Origin: an uncultured Micrococcus sp.
GTDB lineage: Bacteria > Actinomycetota > Actinomycetes > Actinomycetales > Micrococcaceae
Assembly: GCA_946222435.1 (NCBI GenBank)
Contig: CAMIOJ010000088.1
Span: forward strand, 1 to 8,136
Length of the DNA: 8,136 nucleotides
Direction: 5' to 3'
Shown here: in pieces, positions 1 through 5,915 of the stretch
How positions within the stretch are numbered: position 1 is the stretch's first letter
How the letters are laid out: each line of letters begins with the position of its first letter
The notes under the pieces: model-generated
The model's database searches: none
The model's input: only the letters and a program-made list of their open reading frames with translations
What the model was told of the DNA's origin: nothing
Position numbers and translations under genes: made by a program

Positions 1-1
1 C

Positions 2-1000
2 CACCACACTGCGGGCCGGCCCCACGCCTCCGGCCGTCCCCGCACCCTGCGTCTGCTGGGCCTCGCCGCCGCGGGCTCCCTCGCGCTCACGGGCTGCGGG
101 CTCGGCACCGCCGGCGGCTATGTGCCCTCCGGCAGCCTGTCCGGAGACCTGGCCGGGAGGGACTTCTCCGACGTGGACCTCGCCGTGGGATCGAAGAACT
201 TCTCGGAGTCCGTGATCCTCGGGAAGATGGTCGTCATCCTGATGCAGTCCGGCGGAGCGGACGTGCAGGACCTGACCGACATCCCCGGCTCCTCCTCCGC
301 CCGCCAGGCCCTGCTCGAGGGCATCGTGGACGTGCAGTGGGAGTACACCGGCACCGCGTGGATCACCTACATGGGGGAGACCGACCCCATCCCGGACACC
401 CAGGGCCAGTGGGAGGCGGTCCGGGACCGGGACCACGGCAACGGCCTGGAGTGGCTGCCGCCGGCCGAGCTGGACAACACCTACGCGTTCACCGTCACCG
501 AGGAGAACGCGCAGCGGCTGGGCGTCTCCTCCCTCGCAGACGTGAAGGACGTGCCCGAGGCGGAGCAAACCTTCTGCGTGGACGCCGAGTTCGCCGCCCG
601 CAACGACGGCTTCCGCCCCATGCTGGAGGCGTATGACATCCCCGCCGTGCCCGACTCGCGCACGCGCATCATGGACATCGGGGCGATCTACCAGGCCGGG
701 GCCAACGGCGAGTGCACGTTCGGGGAGGCCTTCGCCACGGACGGACGGATCCCCGCGTTGGACCTGCAGGTCCTGGACGATCCCAAGCCGTTCTTCCCCA
801 AGTACAACGCTGCCGGCGTCGTCCGGCAGGAGACGCTCCAGGAGCACCCGGAGCTCGCGGAGGCCGTCGCCGCCCTCACCGAGCGGCTGGACAACGAGAC
901 GATGTCCCGGCTCAACCAGCGGGTGGACGTGGACGGCGAGGAGCCGGCGGACGTGGCCTGGGACTGGCTGGTGGAGGAGGACCTCGTCGCTGCCGAGTGA
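2..1000 (+). CDS. Osmoprotectant (glycine betaine/choline-type) ABC transporter substrate-binding lipoprotein, 5'-partial
   Basis: This is the extracytoplasmic binding protein of an OpuC/ProX/OsmF-type ABC importer, which captures quaternary-amine osmoprotectants and passes them to a membrane permease. The frame is open from base 2 with no start codon in view, so the gene begins upstream of the window. A basic, Arg-rich stretch and a hydrophobic segment (LLGLAAAGSLAL) lead into the lipobox LTGC; the lipidated Cys is encoded at 95-97. Family hallmarks follow: a VGSKNFSES block near the mature N-terminus, the QALLEG..D.QWEYTGTAW block, a MDIGAIYQAGANGECTFGEAF block, and a C-terminal LNQRVDVDGEEPADVAWDWL segment. 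Two mature-region Cys (in TFCVD and GECTF) might form a disulfide (inference). The first GTG/ATG-type codon in the window, GTG at 122, lies after the lipobox and cannot be the true start. Partner permease and ATPase genes are not visible and are probably upstream. Family assignment is secure; exact ligand is not. Confidence 0.93.
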   Translation, partial: HHTAGRPHASGRPRTLRLLGLAAAGSLALTGCGLGTAGGYVPSGSLSGDLAGRDFSDVDLAVGSKNFSESVILGKMVVILMQSGGADVQDLTDIPGSSSARQALLEGIVDVQWEYTGTAWITYMGETDPIPDTQGQWEAVRDRDHGNGLEWLPPAELDNTYAFTVTEENAQRLGVSSLADVKDVPEAEQTFCVDAEFAARNDGFRPMLEAYDIPAVPDSRTRIMDIGAIYQAGANGECTFGEAFATDGRIPALDLQVLDDPKPFFPKYNAAGVVRQETLQEHPELAEAVAALTERLDNETMSRLNQRVDVDGEEPADVAWDWLVEEDLVAAE

Positions 1001-1025
1001 GACGGTGCCCGTCTGCCCGGGACGG
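1001..1025 (+). terminator. Weak hairpin after the binding-protein gene (possible terminator)
   Basis: Immediately after the stop codon there is a GACGG (1001-1005), CCGTC (1009-1013), GACGG (1021-1025) arrangement. The middle arm can pair with either neighbour, giving 5-bp stems with loops of three or seven bases. There is no T-run. It could be a weak U-less actinobacterial terminator or chance in GC-rich DNA. Confidence 0.2.
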
Positions 1026-1061
1026 AGCAGTGCTCGGGATGTCCTCCGCCTGAGAGTCTCC

Positions 1062-1070
1062 TGGTAGCGT
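1062..1070 (+). promoter_or_regulatory. Possible extended -10 promoter element for the symporter gene
   Basis: TGGTAGCGT fits an extended -10 (TGn followed by TAnnnT), with TAGCGT at 1065-1070. Transcription would start near 1077, leaving a leader of about 70 bases before the ATG at 1149. No recognisable -35 hexamer lies 16-18 bases upstream (that stretch reads around TCCTCC). This is therefore a motif-based suggestion only. The rest of the 148-base gap holds no gene that I can support. Confidence 0.3.
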
Positions 1071-1136
1071 GACCTGCGCGACACTCCGTGTGCCGGGTCC
1101 GGGGCGTCGGCCCACGTCGGAGCCCGGTCACGAGGC

Positions 1137-1144
1137 AAGGGGGG
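1137..1144 (+). promoter_or_regulatory. Ribosome binding site of the symporter gene
   Basis: The purine run AAGGGGGG ends four bases before ATG 1149, so the AAGG/AGGGG core is at usable Shine-Dalgarno distance. It supports ATG 1149 over the in-frame ATG at 1161, which lies much further from it. Confidence 0.6.
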
Positions 1145-1148
1145 TCCC

Positions 1149-2624
1149 ATGGATCTCGAGATGAGTCCGGACGTCATCGGCATGGCCCTGCTGATGCTCG
1201 GCATGCTGGCCGCGGTCGGCATGGCCCTGCGCGCGGGGCTGCGGTTCACCCAGAAGCTCTTCCTCCCCGTCTCCCTGATCGCCGGTGTGCTGGCCCTGCT
1301 GCTGGGCCCCGAGGTGCTCGGCCGGATCGCCGGCGCCATGGGCATGGAGTCGCTCGAGGCCGGCGGTCTGTTCGGCGAGTCGGTGCTGGAGGTCTGGGGC
1401 GCCCTGCCCGGCATCCTGATCTCGGTGGTGTTCGCCACCATGTTCCTGGGCTCGCGCATCCCCTCGCCGAAGTCCGCCGTCCGGCTCCTGGGTCCCCAGC
1501 TCTCCCTGGGCTTCACCTTCGCCACCGGCCAGTACGTGATCGGCATCCTCGCCGTGCTCCTGCTCCTGGGCCCGGTGTTCGGCGTCGGCCCGGAGTTCGC
1601 GGCGCTGATCGAGATCGGGTTCGAGGGCGGCCACGGCACGGCCGCCGGCCTGCAGGGCCAGTTCGCAGACCTGGGCTTCGAGGGAGGCTACGACCTCGCC
1701 CTGACCATGGCCACCGTCGGCCTGGTCTCCGGCATCCTCTGCGGCGTCGTCGCCGTCAACTGGGCGGCCCGCAAGGGCGTCTCCACGTCGCTGGACGCGG
1801 GGGAGGAGCTGTCCGAGGACGAGCAGATCGGCTACTACGCCGCCGTGAACGACGAGGACCGGCCGGCCGCCGGGCGCCTGACCTTCCGCGACTCCGCCGT
1901 CGAGTCCTTCACCATCCACCTCGGCGTGGTGGGCCTGTCCATCCTGATCGGCTGGCTGGCGCTGGCCGGCCTGCAGTGGGTGGAAAAGATGCTCTGGATC
2001 GACACCATTGAGATCCTCGGCCACGTGCCGCTGTTCCCGCTGGCGATGCTCGGCGGCGTGGTGGTGCAGATGCTCCTGGACCGCAGCGAGACCCTCCACG
2101 GGCTCGTGGACCGCGGCATGATGGAGCGCATCCAGGGCGTGAGCCTGGACCTGCTGATCATCGCCGCGCTGGCCACGCTGTCCCTGCAGGCGGTGGCGGA
2201 CAACCTCGCGCCGTTCGCGATCCTCGCCGCCCTCGGCATCGCGTGGAACCTGGTGGTGCTGTTCGTGTTCGCGCCGAAGTTCATCCGCACCTACTGGTTC
2301 GAGCGCGGCATCGCGGACTACGGCCAGTCCCAGGGCGTGACCGCCACCGGCCTGCTCCTGCTGCGCATGGCGGACCCGAAGAAGGAGACCCCGGCCTACC
2401 AGGGCTTCGGCTACAAGCAGCTCGTGTTCGAGCCGTTCTTCGGCGGCGGCCTGGTGACCGCCCTGGCTGTGCCGTTCCTCATCCAGGCCGGACCGTACCC
2501 GATGCTCGCGATCATGGGCACACTGCTGATCGCCGCGCTCCTCGCCGGCTACCTCTACTTCGGCCGCAGCCCTCGCTTCGACCTCGGGCCGGACGGGGAG
2601 CCCCTCGACCACTCGCGCGGCTGA
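1149..2624 (+). CDS. gltS: ESS-family sodium:glutamate-type symporter (GltS-like)
   Basis: This is a polytopic inner-membrane secondary transporter, expected to import glutamate or a related dicarboxylic amino acid with Na+. By eye there are about ten or eleven hydrophobic segments, roughly at residues 10-28, 37-56, 88-103, 115-140, 183-204, 255-275, 295-312, 330-350, 355-378, 430-447 and 450-470. The ESS signature loop is present as FEGGHGTAAG (158-167), followed by the ATVGLVSGILCG helix as in E. coli GltS. A second, inverted-repeat-like loop, GQSQGVTATG (392-401), occupies the matching place in the C-terminal half. An acidic hydrophilic linker (about 215-248) separates the halves. At 491 residues it is longer than E. 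coli GltS (about 400), mainly from the central linker, loops and a polar C-tail. It is flanked by a betaine-binding protein and a phosphatase with no clear functional link, and probably forms its own transcription unit. Family is well supported; substrate is inferred. Confidence 0.85.
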   Translation: MDLEMSPDVIGMALLMLGMLAAVGMALRAGLRFTQKLFLPVSLIAGVLALLLGPEVLGRIAGAMGMESLEAGGLFGESVLEVWGALPGILISVVFATMFLGSRIPSPKSAVRLLGPQLSLGFTFATGQYVIGILAVLLLLGPVFGVGPEFAALIEIGFEGGHGTAAGLQGQFADLGFEGGYDLALTMATVGLVSGILCGVVAVNWAARKGVSTSLDAGEELSEDEQIGYYAAVNDEDRPAAGRLTFRDSAVESFTIHLGVVGLSILIGWLALAGLQWVEKMLWIDTIEILGHVPLFPLAMLGGVVVQMLLDRSETLHGLVDRGMMERIQGVSLDLLIIAALATLSLQAVADNLAPFAILAALGIAWNLVVLFVFAPKFIRTYWFERGIADYGQSQGVTATGLLLLRMADPKKETPAYQGFGYKQLVFEPFFGGGLVTALAVPFLIQAGPYPMLAIMGTLLIAALLAGYLYFGRSPRFDLGPDGEPLDHSRG

Positions 2625-2630
2625 CTCCCC

Positions 2631-2644
2631 GGCCGCGCACGGCC
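2631..2644 (+). terminator. Short GC hairpin after the symporter gene (possible terminator)
   Basis: Seven bases past the symporter stop, GGCCG (2631-2635) and CGGCC (2640-2644) form a perfect 5-bp stem with a four-base loop. No T-run follows. It is a weak candidate, comparable to other U-less hairpins in GC-rich actinobacteria. Confidence 0.25.
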
Positions 2645-2661
2645 ACACCGATGCATGGAAG

Positions 2662-2925
2662 GTGGGAACCACGTCCGTCCTCGACTACTTCGACACGACC
2701 ATCCCGGCCGGAGGAGACCGTCCCGGCGCCGACCAGAGGGCGGCCGCCACGGCGGTGCTCGGCGCCGTCGGGTCCGTCCAGGCCCTGCACCGGCCCGGGG
2801 ATTGGGCGGCGGGGCGGCATCGCCTGAGCAGCTCCGGGGGCACCGGACGGAGACGGGGAGTTCACCCGAGGGTCGTGCACCCGCCATCCGGCATGCACCC
2901 GCACCTGCGCATCCTGGCGACATGA
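2662..2925 (+). CDS. Possible small hypothetical protein (87 aa) overlapping the phoD start
   Basis: I do not recognise this product. The frame from GTG 2662 starts VGTTSVLDYFDTTIPAGG and ends at TGA 2923-2925, overlapping the phoD ATG at 2922 in an ATGA arrangement typical of translational coupling. By my hand count 12 of 87 codons end in A or T, with only four in the first 46. That is GC-biased as in real genes here, and better than the competing frame that begins at 2655. Codon quality drops in the second half (around codons 47-67), and no Shine-Dalgarno sits at proper distance from the GTG; a GGAAGG run abuts it. The frame is also open upstream back to the symporter stop, so the true start, if any, is uncertain. 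It could be a small coupled protein, the decayed remnant of a gene, or noncoding leader DNA. Confidence 0.25.
   Translation: MGTTSVLDYFDTTIPAGGDRPGADQRAAATAVLGAVGSVQALHRPGDWAAGRHRLSSSGGTGRRRGVHPRVVHPPSGMHPHLRILAT
2860..2881 (+). promoter_or_regulatory. PHO-box-like direct repeat upstream of phoD
   Basis: GTTCACCCGAG (2860-2870) closely matches the 11-base unit bound by PhoP in Streptomyces, whose core is GTTCACC. It is followed directly by GGTCGTGCACC (2871-2881), a poor second unit. The position, 40-60 bases ahead of the phosphatase start, and the identity of the gene (PhoD is a classic phosphate-starvation target) make PhoP control plausible. The caution is that GTTCACC also occurs inside coding sequence elsewhere in this window, where Phe-Thr codons produce it by chance. 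Confidence 0.35.
2910..2915 (+). promoter_or_regulatory. Possible -10 element for a leaderless phoD transcript
   Basis: CATCCT keeps the key A (second) and T (sixth) of a -10 hexamer and ends six bases before the A of ATG 2922. Transcription could therefore begin at the start codon. This would explain why phoD has no Shine-Dalgarno sequence. The -35 position (about 2887-2892) lacks a consensus, as expected for an activator-dependent promoter next to the PHO-like box. This is a weak motif and inference only. Confidence 0.2.
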
Positions 2926-4592
2926 ACGACACCACCCAGAACCCTGTGTCCGCAGCCTCCCACCCGGCCTCGGCGGTCCCGAGCCGTCGCGCGGTCCTCG
3001 GCCTGGGCGCCGCCTCCGCCGCGGGCCTGCTGCTCCCGGCCTCGGCAGCGGCCGCCCCCGCCGCAGGGTCTCGTCCGGCGCGCGCCGGCGGCGGCCTGGT
3101 GGCCTCTCGTCTGACCCTGCCCTCCGGTGTGGCCACCGGGGACGTCGGCTCGAACTCGGCAGTCCTGTGGTCCCGCGCCTCCGGCACCGGCCGCCTGCAC
3201 GCCACGCTCCGGGCCGTGGACGAGGACGGTCGAGTGCTCAAGGGTCGCTTCGCCAAAGGCCTGCGCCTGCGCTCGGGCTGGGTGGACGCGCGCACGGACC
3301 ACACCGCGAAGATCCTCGCGGACCGGCTGCCCTCGGGCACCCGCTTCCAGGTGACCTACGCCTTCGAGGACGAGCACGGCCGGATGGGCGAGTCCGCCGT
3401 GGGCACCTTCCGCACCGCACCGGGCAGGCGCTTCGGCCCGAAGACCTCCGCCGCCCAGTCCTTCGTCTGGACCGCGGACACCGCCGGCCAGGGCTACGGC
3501 ATCAACCCGGAGATCGGCGGCATGCGCGGCTACGCGGCGATGGCGGCGCTGAAGCCGGACTTCTTCCTGCACTCCGGGGACACCGTGTACGCGGACAACC
3601 CGATCCAGGAGACCGTCGAGGTCCCCGGCGAGCCGACCTGGCGCAACCTCGTCACCGAGGAGGTCTCCAAGGTGGCCGAGACCCTGGACGAGTTCCGCGG
3701 CCGCCACCGGTACAACATGATGGACGCGAACCTGCGCTCAATGTACGCCCAGGTGCCGGTCATCGCCCAGTGGGACGACCACGAGACCACCAACAACTGG
3801 TACCCCGGCGAGGTGCTCGACGACCCCCGCTACACCGTCCGGGACGTGGACACCCTCGCCCGCCGCGGCCGCCGCGCCTGGCAGGAGTACATGCCGATCG
3901 CCGACGCCACGGCCCTGCGCGGTGGCAGCGGCTTCGAGCCCGCCCGCATCCATCGTCGAATCTCCCGCGGTCCCTCCCTGGACGTGTTCGCCCTGGACAT
4001 GCGCACCTACAAGGGGGAGAACACCCCGGGGCTGGAGCCGCACGAGACGCCGCTGCTCGGCGAGGAGCAGCTGCAGTGGCTCATCCACGGCCTGCGCACC
4101 TCCTCGGCCACCTGGAAGGTCGTCGCCAACGACCTGCCGCTGGGGCTGATCGTGCCGGACGGGAAGGCCCAGGAGTCCCTGTCCAACGGGGACGACGGCG
4201 CCCCGCTTGGCCGCGAGCTGGAGCTGGCCCGCCTGCTCAAGGCGATCAAGGACCACGACGTCCGCAACGTCGTGTTCCTCACCGGCGACGTCCACTACTG
4301 CGCCGCGCACCACTATGCGCCGGAGCGCGCCGCGTTCACGGACTTCAGCCCCTTCTGGGAGTTCGTGGCCGGTCCGATCAACGCCGGCTCCTTCGGCCCG
4401 AACGAGCTGGACGGCACCTTCGGCCCGCGGGTGGACTTCCACGAGGCCGGCCCGGTGATGGGCTCCCCGCGCTCGGGCGAGCACCAGTACTTCGGCCACG
4501 TGGAGATCCCGGAGGACGGCCAGGAGTTCCGTGTCAGCCTGGTGAACGCCGCCGGCCGCACGGTGTACCGCCGGACCCTCCACGCCCGCTGA
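2922..4592 (+). CDS. phoD: Tat-exported PhoD-family alkaline phosphatase/phosphodiesterase
   Basis: This is an extracellular or surface metallophosphoesterase that likely releases phosphate from organic phosphate esters or diesters. ATG 2922 gives 556 residues with a twin-arginine signal: SRRAVLGLGAA at 21-31, a hydrophobic core to about 38, and an Ala-rich cleavage region near 42-45. The frame is open back to 2655, but that stretch is Arg-rich and reads like noise, so 2922 is preferred. A PhoD N-terminal domain follows (TLPSGVATGD, SAVLWSRAS), then the catalytic domain. Its key motifs are WTADTAGQGYG with D186, HSGDTVYAD with D220 and Y223, WDDHETTNNW (284-293), LDMRTYKG, TGDVHYCAAHH with D456 and H458, and the FWEFVAGPINAG block. 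D186 stands where B. subtilis PhoD has its Fe3+-binding Cys, so this is a different PhoD-like clade. No Shine-Dalgarno is evident: expression may be leaderless or coupled to an upstream small frame. The PHO-box-like motif suggests phosphate-starvation control. Confidence 0.87.
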   Translation: MNDTTQNPVSAASHPASAVPSRRAVLGLGAASAAGLLLPASAAAAPAAGSRPARAGGGLVASRLTLPSGVATGDVGSNSAVLWSRASGTGRLHATLRAVDEDGRVLKGRFAKGLRLRSGWVDARTDHTAKILADRLPSGTRFQVTYAFEDEHGRMGESAVGTFRTAPGRRFGPKTSAAQSFVWTADTAGQGYGINPEIGGMRGYAAMAALKPDFFLHSGDTVYADNPIQETVEVPGEPTWRNLVTEEVSKVAETLDEFRGRHRYNMMDANLRSMYAQVPVIAQWDDHETTNNWYPGEVLDDPRYTVRDVDTLARRGRRAWQEYMPIADATALRGGSGFEPARIHRRISRGPSLDVFALDMRTYKGENTPGLEPHETPLLGEEQLQWLIHGLRTSSATWKVVANDLPLGLIVPDGKAQESLSNGDDGAPLGRELELARLLKAIKDHDVRNVVFLTGDVHYCAAHHYAPERAAFTDFSPFWEFVAGPINAGSFGPNELDGTFGPRVDFHEAGPVMGSPRSGEHQYFGHVEIPEDGQEFRVSLVNAAGRTVYRRTLHAR

Positions 4593-4659
4593 CCGGCCCC
4601 GTCCCGACGACGGCCCGCACCTGACGCTGTCAGGTGCGGGCCGTCGTCGTGCCGGTCAG
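4589..4659. terminator. Long bidirectional terminator hairpin between convergent genes
   Basis: A perfect 21-bp inverted repeat (4605-4625 with 4629-4649) encloses a three-base loop, GCT. Outside it, CTGACCGGC (4589-4597) pairs perfectly with GCCGGTCAG (4651-4659) across an asymmetric internal loop (seven bases against one). The outer left arm contains the phoD stop codon, and the structure ends seven bases before the stop of the convergent desulfurase gene, so it can serve both transcripts. There is no T-run on either strand, in keeping with U-less terminators of GC-rich actinobacteria. The exact symmetry leaves little doubt that the structure is real. Confidence 0.88.
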
Positions 4660-4666
4660 GGAGGGC

Positions 4667-5848
4667 TCAGCCCAGCCGGCGCACCGCCTGGACGCCGGCG
4701 ACCACGGCGGCGGCGGCCTGATCGAGCTCGGCCTCGGTGGTGTGCGGGCCGAAGGTGCAGCGCAGGGAGGACTGGGCGGTCTCGGAGTCCAGGCCGAGCG
4801 CGGCCAGGACGGGAGACGGGCCGGCCAGGCCGGCAGAGCAGGCGGAGGCCACGGAGCACAGCACGCCGCGGGCCTCGAGCTCCACGAGCACAGCCTCCCC
4901 GGTGACACCGTCGATGAGGAAGGACGCGTGCTGGGGCAGGCGGTGCTCCGGATGTCCGGAGAGCCGGACGCCGTCCACGCCGTCGAGGACGCGGGCGATG
5001 AAGCGGTCCCGGCGGGCGGCGCGGGCCGCGGCGCCCGCCTCGCCGGGGTCCGTGCGCTCGGCCTCGGCCAGCGTGAGGGCGGTGCCCATGGCGACGGCCC
5101 CGGCGACGTTCTGCGTGCCGGATCGGCGTCCGGCCTCCTGGCCCCCGCCGGTGAGCACCGGCTCCAGGGGCAGGCGCGGGCGGATCCACAGGGCTCCGAT
5201 GCCCTTGGGGGAGCCGACCTTGTGGCCGGACAGGGAGAGGGCGTCCACGCCGAGGGAGGCCACGTCCAGGTCCAGCTGACCAGCCGCCTGGACGGCATCC
5301 GTGTGGATCGGCACCCCGGCCTCGTGTGCCACCGCGGCGAGCTCGGCGATCGGCTGGACGGTGCCGATCTCGTTGTTGCCCAGGTGCACGGACACCAGGG
5401 CGGTCTCCGGGCGCAGGAGACGGCGCAGGTCCTCCGGGTCCACCCGTCCGGTGTCGTCCACCGGCAGCAGGTCCACCTCGATGCCGTGGATGCGCTTCAG
5501 GGCGGTGGCGGTCTGCCGGACGGCGCCGTGCTCGATCGCCGTGGTGACCAGGCGCAGCGGGGCATCCAGGGTGCCCCGGCGGCGGGCGCGCAGCAGCTTC
5601 GGCAGGATGATCCCCTGCAGGGCGAGCACGTCGGCCTCGGTGCCGCCGGAGGTGAAGACCACCTCGGAGCGGCGGGCACCGAGCACGTCGGCCACCTGGC
5701 CGCGGGCGGCCTCGAGCGCCTGGCCGGCGCGGCGGCCGAGCTCGTGGACGGACGACGGGTTCCCGAAGTCTCCGGTCAGATGGGGCCACATGGCCTCCAC
5801 CGCCTCCCGGCGGACGGGCGCGGTGGCGGCGTGGTCGAGCAGGATCAT
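4667..5848 (-). CDS. NifS/IscS-type cysteine desulfurase
   Basis: This is a PLP enzyme that removes sulfur from L-cysteine, giving alanine and an enzyme persulfide used for Fe-S clusters and other sulfur acceptors. Its 393 residues match the usual IscS/NifS length. Visible hallmarks include LDHAATAPV at the N-terminus, GNPSSVHELGRR (29-40), FTSGGTEAD (65-73), IEHGAV with the PLP-stacking H107, HTDAVQ with D184, and SLSGHKVGSPKG with the Schiff-base lysine K210. RRSGTQNVAG (241-250) and ASACSAG with the sulfur-carrying C337 follow. ATG 5848 is supported by a strong AGGAGG (5858-5863) nine bases upstream. It is the last gene of the nadA-nadC group, 67 bases after nadC. This position suggests that it feeds the NadA 4Fe-4S cluster, like the NifS next to the NAD genes in Bacillus. 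It could alternatively serve general Fe-S or tRNA thiolation needs. No scaffold or SUF gene is nearby. Confidence 0.92.
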   Translation of the reverse strand: MILLDHAATAPVRREAVEAMWPHLTGDFGNPSSVHELGRRAGQALEAARGQVADVLGARRSEVVFTSGGTEADVLALQGIILPKLLRARRRGTLDAPLRLVTTAIEHGAVRQTATALKRIHGIEVDLLPVDDTGRVDPEDLRRLLRPETALVSVHLGNNEIGTVQPIAELAAVAHEAGVPIHTDAVQAAGQLDLDVASLGVDALSLSGHKVGSPKGIGALWIRPRLPLEPVLTGGGQEAGRRSGTQNVAGAVAMGTALTLAEAERTDPGEAGAAARAARRDRFIARVLDGVDGVRLSGHPEHRLPQHASFLIDGVTGEAVLVELEARGVLCSVASACSAGLAGPSPVLAALGLDSETAQSSLRCTFGPHTTEAELDQAAAAVVAGVQAVRRLG

Positions 5849-5857
5849 GGCGTTTCC

Positions 5858-5863
5858 CCTCCT
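5858..5863 (-). promoter_or_regulatory. Ribosome binding site of the cysteine desulfurase gene
   Basis: On the minus strand AGGAGG lies nine bases before ATG 5848. It is a full Shine-Dalgarno match that fixes this start and allows independent translation after the gap from nadC. Confidence 0.75.
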
Positions 5864-5867
5864 GGGT

Positions 5868-5887
5868 GCGCGGCACCGTTGCCGCGC
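5868..5887 (-). other. Intercistronic hairpin between nadC and the cysteine desulfurase gene
   Basis: GCGCGGCA (5868-5875) pairs perfectly with TGCCGCGC (5880-5887) around a four-base loop, giving an 8-bp stem in the 67-base gap. It lies just upstream of the desulfurase Shine-Dalgarno. It could be a partial terminator that lowers desulfurase expression relative to nadAC, a processing or stability element, or an inert GC palindrome. No T-run follows. Confidence 0.5.
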
Positions 5888-5915
5888 CTCGGTGACGATG
5901 CGCGTGCGGACGGAC

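Noticed and set aside
487..1250. Further GTTCACC matches as PHO boxes (near 487 and 1242)
   Set aside because: They lie inside coding sequence where TTC ACC encodes Phe-Thr, with no repeat unit in register and no promoter context.
1128..2672. 514-codon open frame on the minus strand opposite the symporter gene
   Set aside because: Long antisense frames arise readily opposite GC-rich genes. The translation is rich in His, Gln, Glu and Arg with no recognisable domain, whereas the plus strand encodes a clear transporter.
2512..2904. 130-codon minus-strand frame across the symporter-phoD gap
   Set aside because: Its composition is Gly/Arg/Pro noise, it runs into the symporter coding end, and no start signal or family resemblance is visible.
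2655..2921. N-terminal extension of phoD to the upstream ATG at 2655
   Set aside because: The added 89 residues are Arg/Pro/Gly-rich with poor third-position GC and no Shine-Dalgarno, and they would bury the twin-arginine signal far from the N-terminus.
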